The position numbers and the translations under genes were made by a program. The notes beneath the pieces were generated by a model. It had not been told where the DNA came from, ran no database searches, and was given only the letters and a program-made list of their open reading frames with translations. Shown here one piece after another: positions 17,801 to 24,993 of a stretch of 64,000 nucleotides of DNA; within the stretch, counting starts at the first letter, position 1, and each line of letters opens with the position of its first letter. The stretch comes from Bradyrhizobium sp. CB1717 (lineage in GTDB: Bacteria; Pseudomonadota; Alphaproteobacteria; Rhizobiales; Xanthobacteraceae): contig NZ_CP121666.1 in the NCBI RefSeq assembly GCF_029714325.1, positions 6,913,001-6,977,000 on the forward strand. The letters run 5' to 3'.

Positions 17801-18119
17801 TGTGCGCCTTGCTCCAGTTCGGCTCCCGGGTATCCGCGGTGAACAGGCCGTCGCCACCGACCGCACGCACGCGCCTGAGCGCGCCGCGCACCGTCTTGTC
17901 GAAACGCTTCTCGTCGGAGAGCTCGTCGACGAGATCGTGGCCGGAGACGACGACGATCGGCGAGCCCATCATGTCGAGCCAGAAGATCGGACCGAGCTCC
18001 TTGGCGAGCCGCGTCAGGTGCTGCACGGGCGCCGCCGAATCCAGCGACAGCATATTGCCGACCACCGGCTTGGTCGGCGGCTGCGGGATCGGGTCCAGTC
18101 GGTTCTTGGATGACGACAT
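14883..18119 (-). CDS. Self-sufficient cytochrome P450/NADPH-P450 reductase fusion, CYP102 (BM3) type
   Basis: The 1078-residue protein is colinear with Bacillus P450 BM3. The heme domain (about 1-470) has AGHETT at 272-277, the ExxR motif EALR at 331-334 and FGNGQRACIG with heme-ligand Cys414. An FMN domain follows (LVLYGSNLGTAEELA near 501), then FAD (RYYSISSSPS) and NADPH (GPGTGLAPFRGF) domains. BM3 enzymes hydroxylate or epoxidise fatty acids in the cytoplasm. BM3 Phe87 is kept (Phe93), but the carboxylate-anchoring Arg47 and Tyr51 align with Ser53 and Val57, so substrate preference may differ. Last gene of a lipid-type operon. Confidence 0.95.
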   Translation of the reverse strand: MSSSKNRLDPIPQPPTKPVVGNMLSLDSAAPVQHLTRLAKELGPIFWLDMMGSPIVVVSGHDLVDELSDEKRFDKTVRGALRRVRAVGGDGLFTADTREPNWSKAHNILLQPFGNRAMQSYHPSMVDIAEQLVQKWERLNADDEIDVVHDMTALTLDTIGLCGFDYRFNSFYRRDYHPFVESLVRSLETIMMTRGLPFEQLWMQKRRKTLAEDVAFMNRMVDEIIAERRKSAEGIDDKKDMLAAMMTGVDRSTGEQLDDVNIRYQINTFLIAGHETTSGLLSYTLYALLKHPDLLKKAYDEVDRVFGPDVNAKPTYQQVTQLTYITQILKEALRLWPPAPAYGISPLQDETIGGGKYKLRKGTFVTILVTALHRDPSVWGPNPDAFDPENFSREAEAKRPINAWKPFGNGQRACIGRGFAMHEAALALGMILQRFKLIDHQRYQMHLKETLTMKPEGFKIKVRPRADRERGAYGGPVAAAATPKTQRQPTTRPGHNTPMLVLYGSNLGTAEELATRMADLAEINGFAVHLGPLDDYVGKLPQEGGVLIICASYNGAPPDNATQFVKWLGDDLPKEAFAGVRYAVFGCGNSDWAATYQSVPRFIDEQLSKHGARAVYPRGEGDARSDLDGQFQKWFPAAAQVATKEFGIDWNFTRTAEDDPLYAIEPVAVTAVNTIVAQGGAVAMKVLVNDELQNKSGPTPSERSTRHIEVQLPANVGYRVGDHLSVVPRNDPTLVDSVARRFGFLPADQIRLQVAEGRRAQLPVGEAVSVGRLLSEFVELQQVATRKQIQIMADHTRCPVTKPKLLGFVGEEPETLERYRTEILSRRKSVFDLLLEYPACELPFHAYLEMLSLLAPRYYSISSSPSVDPARCSVTVGVVAGPAASGRGVYKGICSNYLANRRAGDTIYATVRETKAGFRLPDDPSVPIIMIGPGTGLAPFRGFLQERAARKAKGTTLGPAMLFFGCRHPDQDFLYADELKALAGAGIAELFTAFSRADGPKTYVQHVLAAQKDRLWPLIERGAIIYVCGDGGKMEPDVKAALVAIHGEKSGSDATASARWIEEMGTKNRYVLDVWAGG

Positions 18120-18150
18120 TAAATGCGCTTCCCCCTGCCTCGATATTCAA

Positions 18151-18242
18151 CGTCGTCATTGCGAGGAGCCCTTGCGACGAAGCAATCCAGAGTGTCTCCG
18201 CGGACGCATTCCTGGATTGCTTCGCTTCGCTCGCAATGACGA
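18151..18242. repeat. Palindromic intergenic repeat, type A, copy 3
   Basis: CGTCGTCATTGCGAGGAGC at the left faces GCTTCGCTCGCAATGACGAG at the right, with GAAGCAATCCAGA and CTGGATTGCTTC inside. It is essentially the copy at 3291 in the opposite orientation. It fills the gap between the epoxide hydrolase gene and the P450 gene. Confidence 0.85.
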
Positions 18243-18243
18243 G

Positions 18244-19239
18244 CTAGCCAAACCGCCTTCTACGCCATTCGATGAGCTTGGCGCTGACCTCTTCCGGCTT
18301 CTCCTGCTGCGTCCAATGGCCGCTGTCCTTCACCAGGTACTTCTCGAGGTCGGCGATGAGCTTTTCCATGCCGTCGGCCGCAGACGGCGGCAGCACCGCA
18401 TCGTTCTCGGCCATGATCATCAATGACGGCACGTGGATGTGATGATCCAGTCCCTTCGAGCGCTCCCAATTGCGGGTGAAATTGCGATACCAGTTGATGC
18501 CGCCCGTGAAGCCTGTCTTCGTGAAGGTGTCGACGAACAGCTTCTTCTCCTCCGCCGACAGGATCGGCGTGCGCGGATCATGTCTGGCGTCGTAATTCGC
18601 GATCATCTGCGGGAATGCCAGGTTGATGCGGGGCGAAGCACCAATGCCGGCAATCGGCTGTTCCTCGGGCGCACCCGGAGGGCGCGCGGCCGGCTTGCGC
18701 ATGAAGGCATCGAAGGTCTGCTCGACACGGCTGCTGAAGATCTTGTCCGGTCCGCGCGCGGGATCCTGGAACTGGACGATATACATCTGGTCGCCAAAAC
18801 GCTGGCGGAACAGCGCGATCGGGTCGATCGGCGCGCGGTCCCAATGCGGGGTGTTGACGCCGACGACGCCGGCGACGCGCGTGGGGTGGCGCAGCGGCAT
18901 CTGCCAGACGATGAAGCCGCCCCAGTCGTGGCCGACGAAGATCGCCTTGTCGATGTTGAGATGATCGAGCAGGCCGACGAGATCGCCGGTCAGATGCTCC
19001 ATGTCGTAGTCCTCGACCGGCTCGGGCCGGTCGGTCGCGCCATAGCCGCGCTGGTCCGGCGCGATCACGCGGATGCCGGCTTCGCTCAGTGCCTTGATCT
19101 GATGGCGCCAGGAGAAAGCAAGCTCGGGCCAGCCGTGGCACAGAACCACCGGCGGCTTGTCGTCGGCCGGGCCCGCTTCGTAATAGCCCATGCGGATTCC
19201 GTTCGTCTGCGCGAACTTGAGCGGCGGCATTTCAATCAT
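18244..19239 (-). CDS. Soluble epoxide hydrolase-like alpha/beta hydrolase
   Basis: The 331-residue protein has VVLCHGWPELAFSWRHQ (HGxP oxyanion motif), RVIAPDQRGYGATDRP, the nucleophile elbow GHDWGG with Asp as nucleophile, and a late GHWTQQEKPEEV with the catalytic His. An Asp in the elbow separates epoxide hydrolases and dehalogenases from Ser esterases; cap-domain Tyr residues could activate the epoxide. The start at 19239 is 10 bp after the WS/DGAT stop, and the fatty acid-type P450 is downstream, so opening of fatty epoxides made by the P450 is a reasonable guess. Confidence 0.87.
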   Translation of the reverse strand: MIEMPPLKFAQTNGIRMGYYEAGPADDKPPVVLCHGWPELAFSWRHQIKALSEAGIRVIAPDQRGYGATDRPEPVEDYDMEHLTGDLVGLLDHLNIDKAIFVGHDWGGFIVWQMPLRHPTRVAGVVGVNTPHWDRAPIDPIALFRQRFGDQMYIVQFQDPARGPDKIFSSRVEQTFDAFMRKPAARPPGAPEEQPIAGIGASPRINLAFPQMIANYDARHDPRTPILSAEEKKLFVDTFTKTGFTGGINWYRNFTRNWERSKGLDHHIHVPSLMIMAENDAVLPPSAADGMEKLIADLEKYLVKDSGHWTQQEKPEEVSAKLIEWRRRRFG

Positions 19240-19249
19240 TGCAACACTC

Positions 19250-20800
19250 CTACTCGGCAGCACCCTTGATGTCCGCCGACGGCGGCATGTAGGCCGCCTC
19301 CAACGCGGCAAACTCCTCGGGCAGCATGTCGCACATCACCTGCACGTGCGGAATGATGTTGGCGCCGACGATGAAGCCGAAATCGAGCTGGTCGCGATAG
19401 CTCTGCACGGTGATGTTGAGCGCCTGCCCGTGCGTCGAGATCGACACCGGGAAGATGTGCAAGAGCTCGGCGCCGGCGGCGTAGAGCGTCTGCCGCGGCC
19501 CCGGCACGTTGGAGACGGTGATATTGGCGGCCGGCGGCAGCACATCCGAGAGGTTCGAGCGGCTGTAGAGCAGCGCCAGGATCTGCACCATGATCGGCGC
19601 GCCCAGCATCGAGATGTTGGAGACCTGCGGCATCAAGGCGCGCAAGGGATGCGACATCTCCTTGGACTTGGTCGATTGCGCGATGATCGCCTCCAGCCGC
19701 GCCTTGGGATCCTCGATGTTGGTCGCGATCGCGCAGATCATGCCGAACACCTGGTTGTTGGCCTCGGTGTTGCCTTCCTCGCGCAGCGAGATCGGCACCG
19801 CGGCGGTCAGGGATTTCGTCGGCAGGGTGCCATATTGTTGGAGGTAACGCCGGACCACGCCGGAGGCGAGTGCCAGCACGACGTCGTTGAGCTTGCCGCC
19901 GGCCTGCTTGGCCAGCGCCTTCGCCCGCGACAGCGAGATCGACACGCCGGCAAAGCTGCGCTCCGACGAGATCGTCTTGTTGAGCATGGTCGGCGGCGAC
20001 ACCATGCTGGCAAGGCTTTCGCGCGACTTCGGATCGGCGACCTTGCCGAGCACGTCGGACACGCTCTTGAGCACGGTCGGGATGTTGCCGGCGAAGCGCA
20101 CCGCGCTCTCGATCTGGTACATCGCGTTGTCGAACAGGATCGAGCCGATGTCGCTCTTGCCCGTGCGCGGCAGCTGCAGGTTCTTCGCCGCTTGCGAAGC
20201 ATCGAGCGGCTGGCTGAACAGCTGCTGGTAGGAATCGAGCAGGTTCGCCGCGATGTCGCGCGGCTCCTGGCCGGGCTTGGTGCCTCCCGTCGGCGGCTCG
20301 ACCTTCCGCGGGATCGGCGAGATGTCGTAGATCATGTTGGTCAGCGCCGCGCCGGCGCCGCCGTCGATCGCGGCATGGTGCATCTTGGAATAGAGCCCGA
20401 CCTCGTTGTCCTTCATGCCCTCGAACACGTAGAACTCCCAGAGCGGGCGGGCGCGGTTCAAGAGCTTGGCATGCATCCAGCCGACGATGCGTTCGAGCGT
20501 GGCGCGGTCGCGCGGCTGCGGCAGGCTGGCGCGGAAGATGTGACGGTCGATGTCGAACTGGTCGTCCTCGACCCAGGAGGGATGGTCGATGTCGAGCGGC
20601 GCCTTCTCCAGCCGCGCCTTCAGGATCGGCGCGATGTGCAGGCGCGAGACGATCATCGCCTTGAAGTCTTCGAAGAAGTCGCCCTTGTAGTCGTCGGGCA
20701 GGCGGAAGATCGCCATGCTTCCGACATGCATCGGCATCTCCGGCGTTTCCAGATACAGAAACGACGCGTCCAGCGACGACAGCTTCTTACCGTCAGCCAT
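19250..20800 (-). CDS. Wax ester synthase/acyl-CoA:diacylglycerol acyltransferase (WS/DGAT)
   Basis: The 516-residue protein begins MADGKKLSSLDASFLYLETP and carries the catalytic HHxxxDG motif, HHAAIDG at 141-147, after SKM. Later blocks, NDVVLALASGVVRRYL and TVSNVPGPRQTLYAAGA, are typical of the family. These enzymes make wax esters or triacylglycerol from acyl-CoA at the inner membrane. It sits between an alpha/beta hydrolase (45 bp upstream) and the epoxide hydrolase (10 bp downstream), the same direction as the P450. Confidence 0.92.
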   Translation of the reverse strand: MADGKKLSSLDASFLYLETPEMPMHVGSMAIFRLPDDYKGDFFEDFKAMIVSRLHIAPILKARLEKAPLDIDHPSWVEDDQFDIDRHIFRASLPQPRDRATLERIVGWMHAKLLNRARPLWEFYVFEGMKDNEVGLYSKMHHAAIDGGAGAALTNMIYDISPIPRKVEPPTGGTKPGQEPRDIAANLLDSYQQLFSQPLDASQAAKNLQLPRTGKSDIGSILFDNAMYQIESAVRFAGNIPTVLKSVSDVLGKVADPKSRESLASMVSPPTMLNKTISSERSFAGVSISLSRAKALAKQAGGKLNDVVLALASGVVRRYLQQYGTLPTKSLTAAVPISLREEGNTEANNQVFGMICAIATNIEDPKARLEAIIAQSTKSKEMSHPLRALMPQVSNISMLGAPIMVQILALLYSRSNLSDVLPPAANITVSNVPGPRQTLYAAGAELLHIFPVSISTHGQALNITVQSYRDQLDFGFIVGANIIPHVQVMCDMLPEEFAALEAAYMPPSADIKGAAE

Positions 20801-20845
20801 AGTTCCCTCCCGAATAATCGACGGGCGCCTTGGCGGCGCTTCTCG

Positions 20846-21646
20846 TCAGGCCGATACTGCCCGCTCCGGCGGGGCATATGCAATGGCAAAGGGCCCCACC
20901 CGGTCAAATGGCCAGAACTCTCCCTCCGGTTGCGCCAGGCGGTCCGCCACGGCCCACAGCACCGCGGGGTTCACGCCGAGCCCGATGTGGCTCGCCAGGT
21001 GCACCTCGATATTCTCGGCACGGTCGGAGGGATGCAACAGGCACGTCCGCCAGTTCACGACACCGTCGGCGCGCGAATAGATCGACGTCGCCGGCACCGG
21101 CAGTTCGCCGGCGATCGCTTCGCGCGCTTCCGCGAAATCCTCGACCCGCTCGCCGGACAGCGCCTCATAGAGCCGCGTGGCGTTGGTCGCGCGCACGTCG
21201 TTGGCAAAAGGGCTGCCGAGCGTGACGACGTAGCGAACCATGTCGGGCGCCCGAAGCGCGAGATCGCGGGCATAGACGCCGCCGAGACTCCATCCGACCA
21301 GGCTGACCTTGCGCCCGGTCGCAGCATGGATTTCGGCGAGACGCGTGCGCAATGCCTCCCGCATCCGCTCCAGCCCGCCGAGATTGCGGCCCATCCTCCA
21401 GGCATGTGCCTCATAGCCGAGCTCACTGAGATAGCGCCGCAGCGGCGCCATCGAAAGATCGCTGGCGAGAAAGCCCGGCAGCGCCAGCACAGGATGGCCG
21501 TCGCCTTTGGGCGCACGCATCAGCAGCGGCGAAAGCAGCAGGCTCGCGTTGAACTCGAACAGTCCACGGGCTTCGGCCAGCAGCAGGCCGAGAGCCGGCG
21601 GACGAAGCCGGCCTGGATCCTGCGCTCCGTCCCGCCCGGACTGCAC
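20846..21646 (-). CDS. Alpha/beta hydrolase (esterase/lipase-like), paralogue of the 7139-7909 gene
   Basis: The 266-residue protein has the elbow LVGWSLGG with Ser120, VLALPGFLASDLSMAPLR, VVTLGSPFANDVRATNATR and ASHIGLGVNPAVLWAVADRL. The shared blocks and order with the gene at 7139 show paralogy. The GTG start at 21646 overlaps the stop of the DUF6489 gene (TAGTG), so the two are coupled. Its place before WS/DGAT suggests a role in neutral-lipid or acyl-ester turnover; this is inference. Confidence 0.82.
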   Translation of the reverse strand: MQSGRDGAQDPGRLRPPALGLLLAEARGLFEFNASLLLSPLLMRAPKGDGHPVLALPGFLASDLSMAPLRRYLSELGYEAHAWRMGRNLGGLERMREALRTRLAEIHAATGRKVSLVGWSLGGVYARDLALRAPDMVRYVVTLGSPFANDVRATNATRLYEALSGERVEDFAEAREAIAGELPVPATSIYSRADGVVNWRTCLLHPSDRAENIEVHLASHIGLGVNPAVLWAVADRLAQPEGEFWPFDRVGPFAIAYAPPERAVSA

Positions 21647-21903
21647 TATTTCTTCTTGTCGCTGCTGCGCGGGCTACCGAGACCAGCCATGGTGACGAAC
21701 ATGTCCTGAAACCGCTCGGCAATCTTGGGATCGAAGGTGAACCAGCTCTGGATCAGCGATTCCGGCGAGACCTTCTCGATATTGCTGAGGACTTGCTGCT
21801 GCAGCTTGTCCATCACCGCCGTCTGCATCGGCGCCACGTCGGGCAATCCGAAGAACTGGCGGGCCTCGAGGGGGGTGCAGTCGATTTCGATGTTAACCTT
21901 CAT
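21646..21903 (-). CDS. DUF6489 family small protein
   Basis: The 85-residue protein begins MKVNIEIDCTPLEARQFFGL and ends in a basic tail, SDKKK. The family is widespread in Rhizobiales and its function is unknown. ESLIQSWFTFDPKIAERFQ may form an amphipathic helix; with the Phe/Met-rich helices it could be a phasin-like or scaffold protein, but nothing in the sequence proves it. It is the first gene of the unit that continues through the hydrolase, WS/DGAT, epoxide hydrolase and P450. Confidence 0.75.
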   Translation of the reverse strand: MKVNIEIDCTPLEARQFFGLPDVAPMQTAVMDKLQQQVLSNIEKVSPESLIQSWFTFDPKIAERFQDMFVTMAGLGSPRSSDKKK

Positions 21904-22302
21904 GTCCCCTCCGGATGAGATTCGAGCGGCCTGCTCGCAGTATCACCGCGACACGGTGTGCAACGCAAGCGGCCTAAGGGGAAGCCGCTAGGACCGGCTT
22001 CCGCAATCGACGGGTATGGTCAATCAAATCGCCCGGCCGCGACCGCAGCGGACGACTGAAATGCCGGCGGCCGGCAGGGCCCATGTCGCTGCTTCCGGAG
22101 ACCTCACAGGTCGAAAGTCGAATGTCGTTCGCGCGCCGGCCTCCCCTAGATTGCCGGGCAGCATTGCTGCACAGCGGTGCAACTTGGCGCGTTCCTTGCT
22201 GGAATGGCGCTTGCACGGGTCGTGAACTCTGGGCAACATGGATCAGTCAGCCCCGCCGAACAATCAAAAATCACCGGCGTGGCAGTGTGGAGAGGGTCAA
22301 GA
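21904..22302. other. Divergent intergenic region between the DUF6489 operon and the first peptide ABC operon
   Basis: These 399 bases hold no convincing gene. They contain the sigma-54-like site at 22184-22200 and an inverted repeat TGCAC-AGCG-GTGCA at 22168-22181 just upstream of it. AGGGG/CCCCTCC near 21906 is the ribosome-binding site of the DUF6489 gene on the minus strand. Nothing else stands out. Confidence 0.6.
22184..22200 (+). promoter_or_regulatory. Candidate sigma-54 (RpoN) promoter of the first peptide ABC operon
   Basis: TTGGCGCGTTCCTTGCT matches the -24/-12 consensus YTGGCACGrNNNTTGCW with the invariant GG and GC exactly 10 bases apart. It lies about 100 bp before the start codon of the substrate-binding protein. 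The inverted repeat immediately upstream is too close for a normal enhancer site. Confidence 0.5.
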
Positions 22303-23898
22303 ATGTCAATCGGTCGAAGTCTGTTTGCGGCGACGCTCGCCGGCACGCTTGCGTTGGCGGTCTCGCCGGCGTCGAGCCAGACGCTACGTTATGCCAACCA
22401 GGGTGACCTGAAGTCGCTCGATCCCTATACGCTCAACGAGAGCACCACCCACGCCCATCTCGGGCACGTCTATCAAGGCCTCACCGCGCGCGACAAGGAC
22501 CTCAAGATCATCCCGGCACTGGCAGAAAGCTGGGAAACTCCGGAGCCGACCCGCTGGCGCTTCCATCTGCGCAAGGGCGTGAAGTTCCACAACGGCGATC
22601 CCTTCACCGCCGACGACGTGGTGTTCTCGGCCGATCGCGTCCGCAAGAAGGGGTCCAACATGCAGACCCGCCTTGCGCCGGACGTCAAGGTCGTCAAGGT
22701 CGACGACTACACCGTCGATTTCGTGCTGCCCTCGCCCAATCCCATCCTGCTTAACTCGTGGGATGTCTGGTACATCATGGACAAGAAATGGGCCGAGGAG
22801 AACAACGTCGTCGATCCGACCCCGGTGGCGGCGACCACGCCGAGCTACGCCTCGCTCCACGAGAACGGCACCGGTCCTTTCATCATCGAGAGCCATCAGC
22901 CCGGTGTGAAGACGGTGTTCAAGGCCAATCCCAATTACTGGGGCAAGGTCGAAGGTAATTTGAAGGAGATCATCTTCACCCCGATCTCCTCCGACGCCAC
23001 CCGCGTCGCGGCGCTGCTCTCGGGCGAGGTCGACGTCATCGAGCCGGTGCCGATCCAGGACATCTCTCGCGTCGATTCCAGCCCGAACGCCCAGGTGCTG
23101 AAGGGGCCGGAGCTGCGCACCATCTTCATCGGCTTCGACCAGATGCGCGACGAGTTGCTCTACTCCAACATCAAGGGCAAGAACCCGTTCAAGGACATCC
23201 GTGTCCGCGAAGCCTTCTACAAGGCAATCGACATCGAGCTGATCAAGACGCGCGTGATGCGCGGGCTGTCGACGCCGTCGGCGCTGATGATCGCGCCGGA
23301 GCTGTTCGCACTGTCCAAGAGCTTCACGCGGCCGAAATTCGATCCTGACGGCGCCAAGAAGCTGCTGACCGAAGCCGGCTACCCCGACGGCTTCGAGGTC
23401 ACCATGGACTGCCCGAACGACCGCTACGTCAACGACGCCGCGATCTGTCAGGCCGTGGTCGGCATGCTTGCCCGCATCGGCGTCAAGATCAATCTGCTGG
23501 CGCAGCCGAAGGCGCAGTACTTCGCCAAGGTGCTCAAGCAGGGCGGGTACCAGACCTCGTTCTATCTGCTGGGCTGGACCCCGAGCACGATGGACTCCCA
23601 CAACGTGCTTTACGACATCATGGGCTGCCGCGACGATGCGAAATCCTCGCGGGGCGAGGCCAATCTCGGCGGCTACTGCAACAAGGAGTTCGACGCCATC
23701 ACCGACAAGGTGCTGGTCGAAACCGACGCCGAGAAACGCAACCAGCTGATCAAGGAGGCCTACCAGATCGGCATCAAGGACTGGTCCTACATCCCGCTGC
23801 ACCAGCAGGCTCTCGCCTGGGGCGTTTCGAAGAAGGTCAACCTGCCGCAGCGCGCCGACAATCTCGTCATGTTCCACTGGGCGACCAAGAAGGAATAG
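22303..23898 (+). CDS. Peptide-type ABC transporter substrate-binding protein (SBP family 5)
   Basis: The 531-residue product has a Sec signal peptide (MSIGRSLFAATLAGTLALAV, cleavage likely near ASSQ) and the family-5 pattern: GDLKSLDPYTLNE, WRFHLRKGVKFHNGDPFTADDVVFS, and GTGPFIIESHQPG. Such proteins capture di- or oligopeptides in the periplasm. The ATG at 22303 has GGAGAGG upstream; an ORF start 42 codons earlier would place the signal peptide internally. It is the first of five transporter genes, SBP-B-C-D-F. Confidence 0.92.
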   Translation: MSIGRSLFAATLAGTLALAVSPASSQTLRYANQGDLKSLDPYTLNESTTHAHLGHVYQGLTARDKDLKIIPALAESWETPEPTRWRFHLRKGVKFHNGDPFTADDVVFSADRVRKKGSNMQTRLAPDVKVVKVDDYTVDFVLPSPNPILLNSWDVWYIMDKKWAEENNVVDPTPVAATTPSYASLHENGTGPFIIESHQPGVKTVFKANPNYWGKVEGNLKEIIFTPISSDATRVAALLSGEVDVIEPVPIQDISRVDSSPNAQVLKGPELRTIFIGFDQMRDELLYSNIKGKNPFKDIRVREAFYKAIDIELIKTRVMRGLSTPSALMIAPELFALSKSFTRPKFDPDGAKKLLTEAGYPDGFEVTMDCPNDRYVNDAAICQAVVGMLARIGVKINLLAQPKAQYFAKVLKQGGYQTSFYLLGWTPSTMDSHNVLYDIMGCRDDAKSSRGEANLGGYCNKEFDAITDKVLVETDAEKRNQLIKEAYQIGIKDWSYIPLHQQALAWGVSKKVNLPQRADNLVMFHWATKKE

Positions 23899-23913
23899 CG
23901 TTAATTGAACACG

Positions 23914-23953
23914 AGGTCCCGGCAGCGTCAGGCTTCCGGGACCTTTCCTTTTC
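23914..23953 (+). terminator. Hairpin between SBP and permease genes (partial terminator)
   Basis: AGGTCCCGG (23914-23922) pairs with CCGGGACCT (23936-23944) around a 13-base loop and is followed by TTCCTTTTCC. Such intercistronic hairpins often raise SBP mRNA over the downstream permease genes. No separate promoter for the permease genes is obvious. Confidence 0.65.
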
Positions 23954-24002
23954 CGGCTGACAAGGACGTCGGCCGTACGCACACCCAAGGAAAGTGGAAG
24001 GC

Positions 24003-24983
24003 ATGCTCGCTTTCACGCTTCGCCGCGCCGTTCAGGCCATCGGCGTCATGTTCGCCGTCGGCATCATCGCGTTCTCGATGTTCCGTTTCGCCGGCGACCC
24101 CGTCAACCAGATCGTCTCGATCGACACTTCGGCGGCGGAGCGCGCGATCGTGCGCAAGTCGCTCGGACTCGACGATCCCGTGCCGGTGCAGTTCATGCGC
24201 TATTTCGCCGATGCCGCGCAGTTCAAGTTCGGCGTCTCCTACCAGTTCCGCCAGCCGGTCTCGGCGCTGCTCAGCGAACGCATGCCCGCGACGCTGGAAC
24301 TGGCGATCTGCGCGACCGTGTTTGCGATGGTGTTCGGCATCCTGATGGGCGTCTATTCGGCCCTCAAGCGCGACACCGTGCTCGCCAAATTATTCCAGGC
24401 GGTCTCCCTGATCGGCATCTCGCTGCCGACTTTCCTGATCGGCATCCTCCTGATCTACCTGTTCGCGGTGACGCTTGGCTGGCTGCCCTCGTTCGGCCGC
24501 GGCGAGGTGGTGAAGCTCGGCTGGTGGACGACGGGGCTGCTGACGCTGTCGGGCCTGAAGGCGCTGATCATGCCCTCGATCACCCTCGGCCTGTTCCAGA
24601 TGACCCTGATCATGCGGCTGGTGCGCGCGGAGATGCTGGAGGTGCTGCGGACCGACTATATCCGTTTCGCCCGCGCGCGGGGGCTGACCACGCGTGCGAT
24701 CCATTTCGGCCATGCGCTGAAGAACACCCTCATTCCCGTGATCACCGTGGCCGGACTGCAGTTTGGCTCGGTTATTGCATTTTCAATCATCACCGAAACC
24801 GTGTTCCAGTGGCCGGGCATGGGACTTCTGTTCGTCCAGGCCGTGCAAAACGTCGATATCCCGATCATGGCCGCCTATTTGCTGATGGTTTCGCTGATCT
24901 TCGTCACCATCAACCTGGTGGTCGATATCCTCTACACCGTGGTCGACCCGCGCCTGCGCGCGACAGTCGGCCGCGCCACGTAA
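24003..24983 (+). CDS. Peptide-type ABC transporter permease, DppB-like
   Basis: The 326-residue membrane protein has six likely transmembrane segments. It starts MLAFTLRRAVQAIGVMFAVG and carries the EAA-loop-like motif DYIRFARARGLTTRAIHFGHALKNTLIP, characteristic of DppB/OppB. It forms the channel with the DppC-like product downstream. The ATG at 24003 was preferred to a GTG three codons upstream because AAGGA lies about 11 bases before the ATG. Confidence 0.93.
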   Translation: MLAFTLRRAVQAIGVMFAVGIIAFSMFRFAGDPVNQIVSIDTSAAERAIVRKSLGLDDPVPVQFMRYFADAAQFKFGVSYQFRQPVSALLSERMPATLELAICATVFAMVFGILMGVYSALKRDTVLAKLFQAVSLIGISLPTFLIGILLIYLFAVTLGWLPSFGRGEVVKLGWWTTGLLTLSGLKALIMPSITLGLFQMTLIMRLVRAEMLEVLRTDYIRFARARGLTTRAIHFGHALKNTLIPVITVAGLQFGSVIAFSIITETVFQWPGMGLLFVQAVQNVDIPIMAAYLLMVSLIFVTINLVVDILYTVVDPRLRATVGRAT

Positions 24984-24993
24984 GGCAGCCTGC

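Noticed and set aside
22168..22181. TGCAC-AGCG-GTGCA as an NtrC site
   Set aside because: The half-sites resemble NtrC but the spacing is four instead of about seven bases, and it lies next to the promoter instead of upstream where an enhancer should be.
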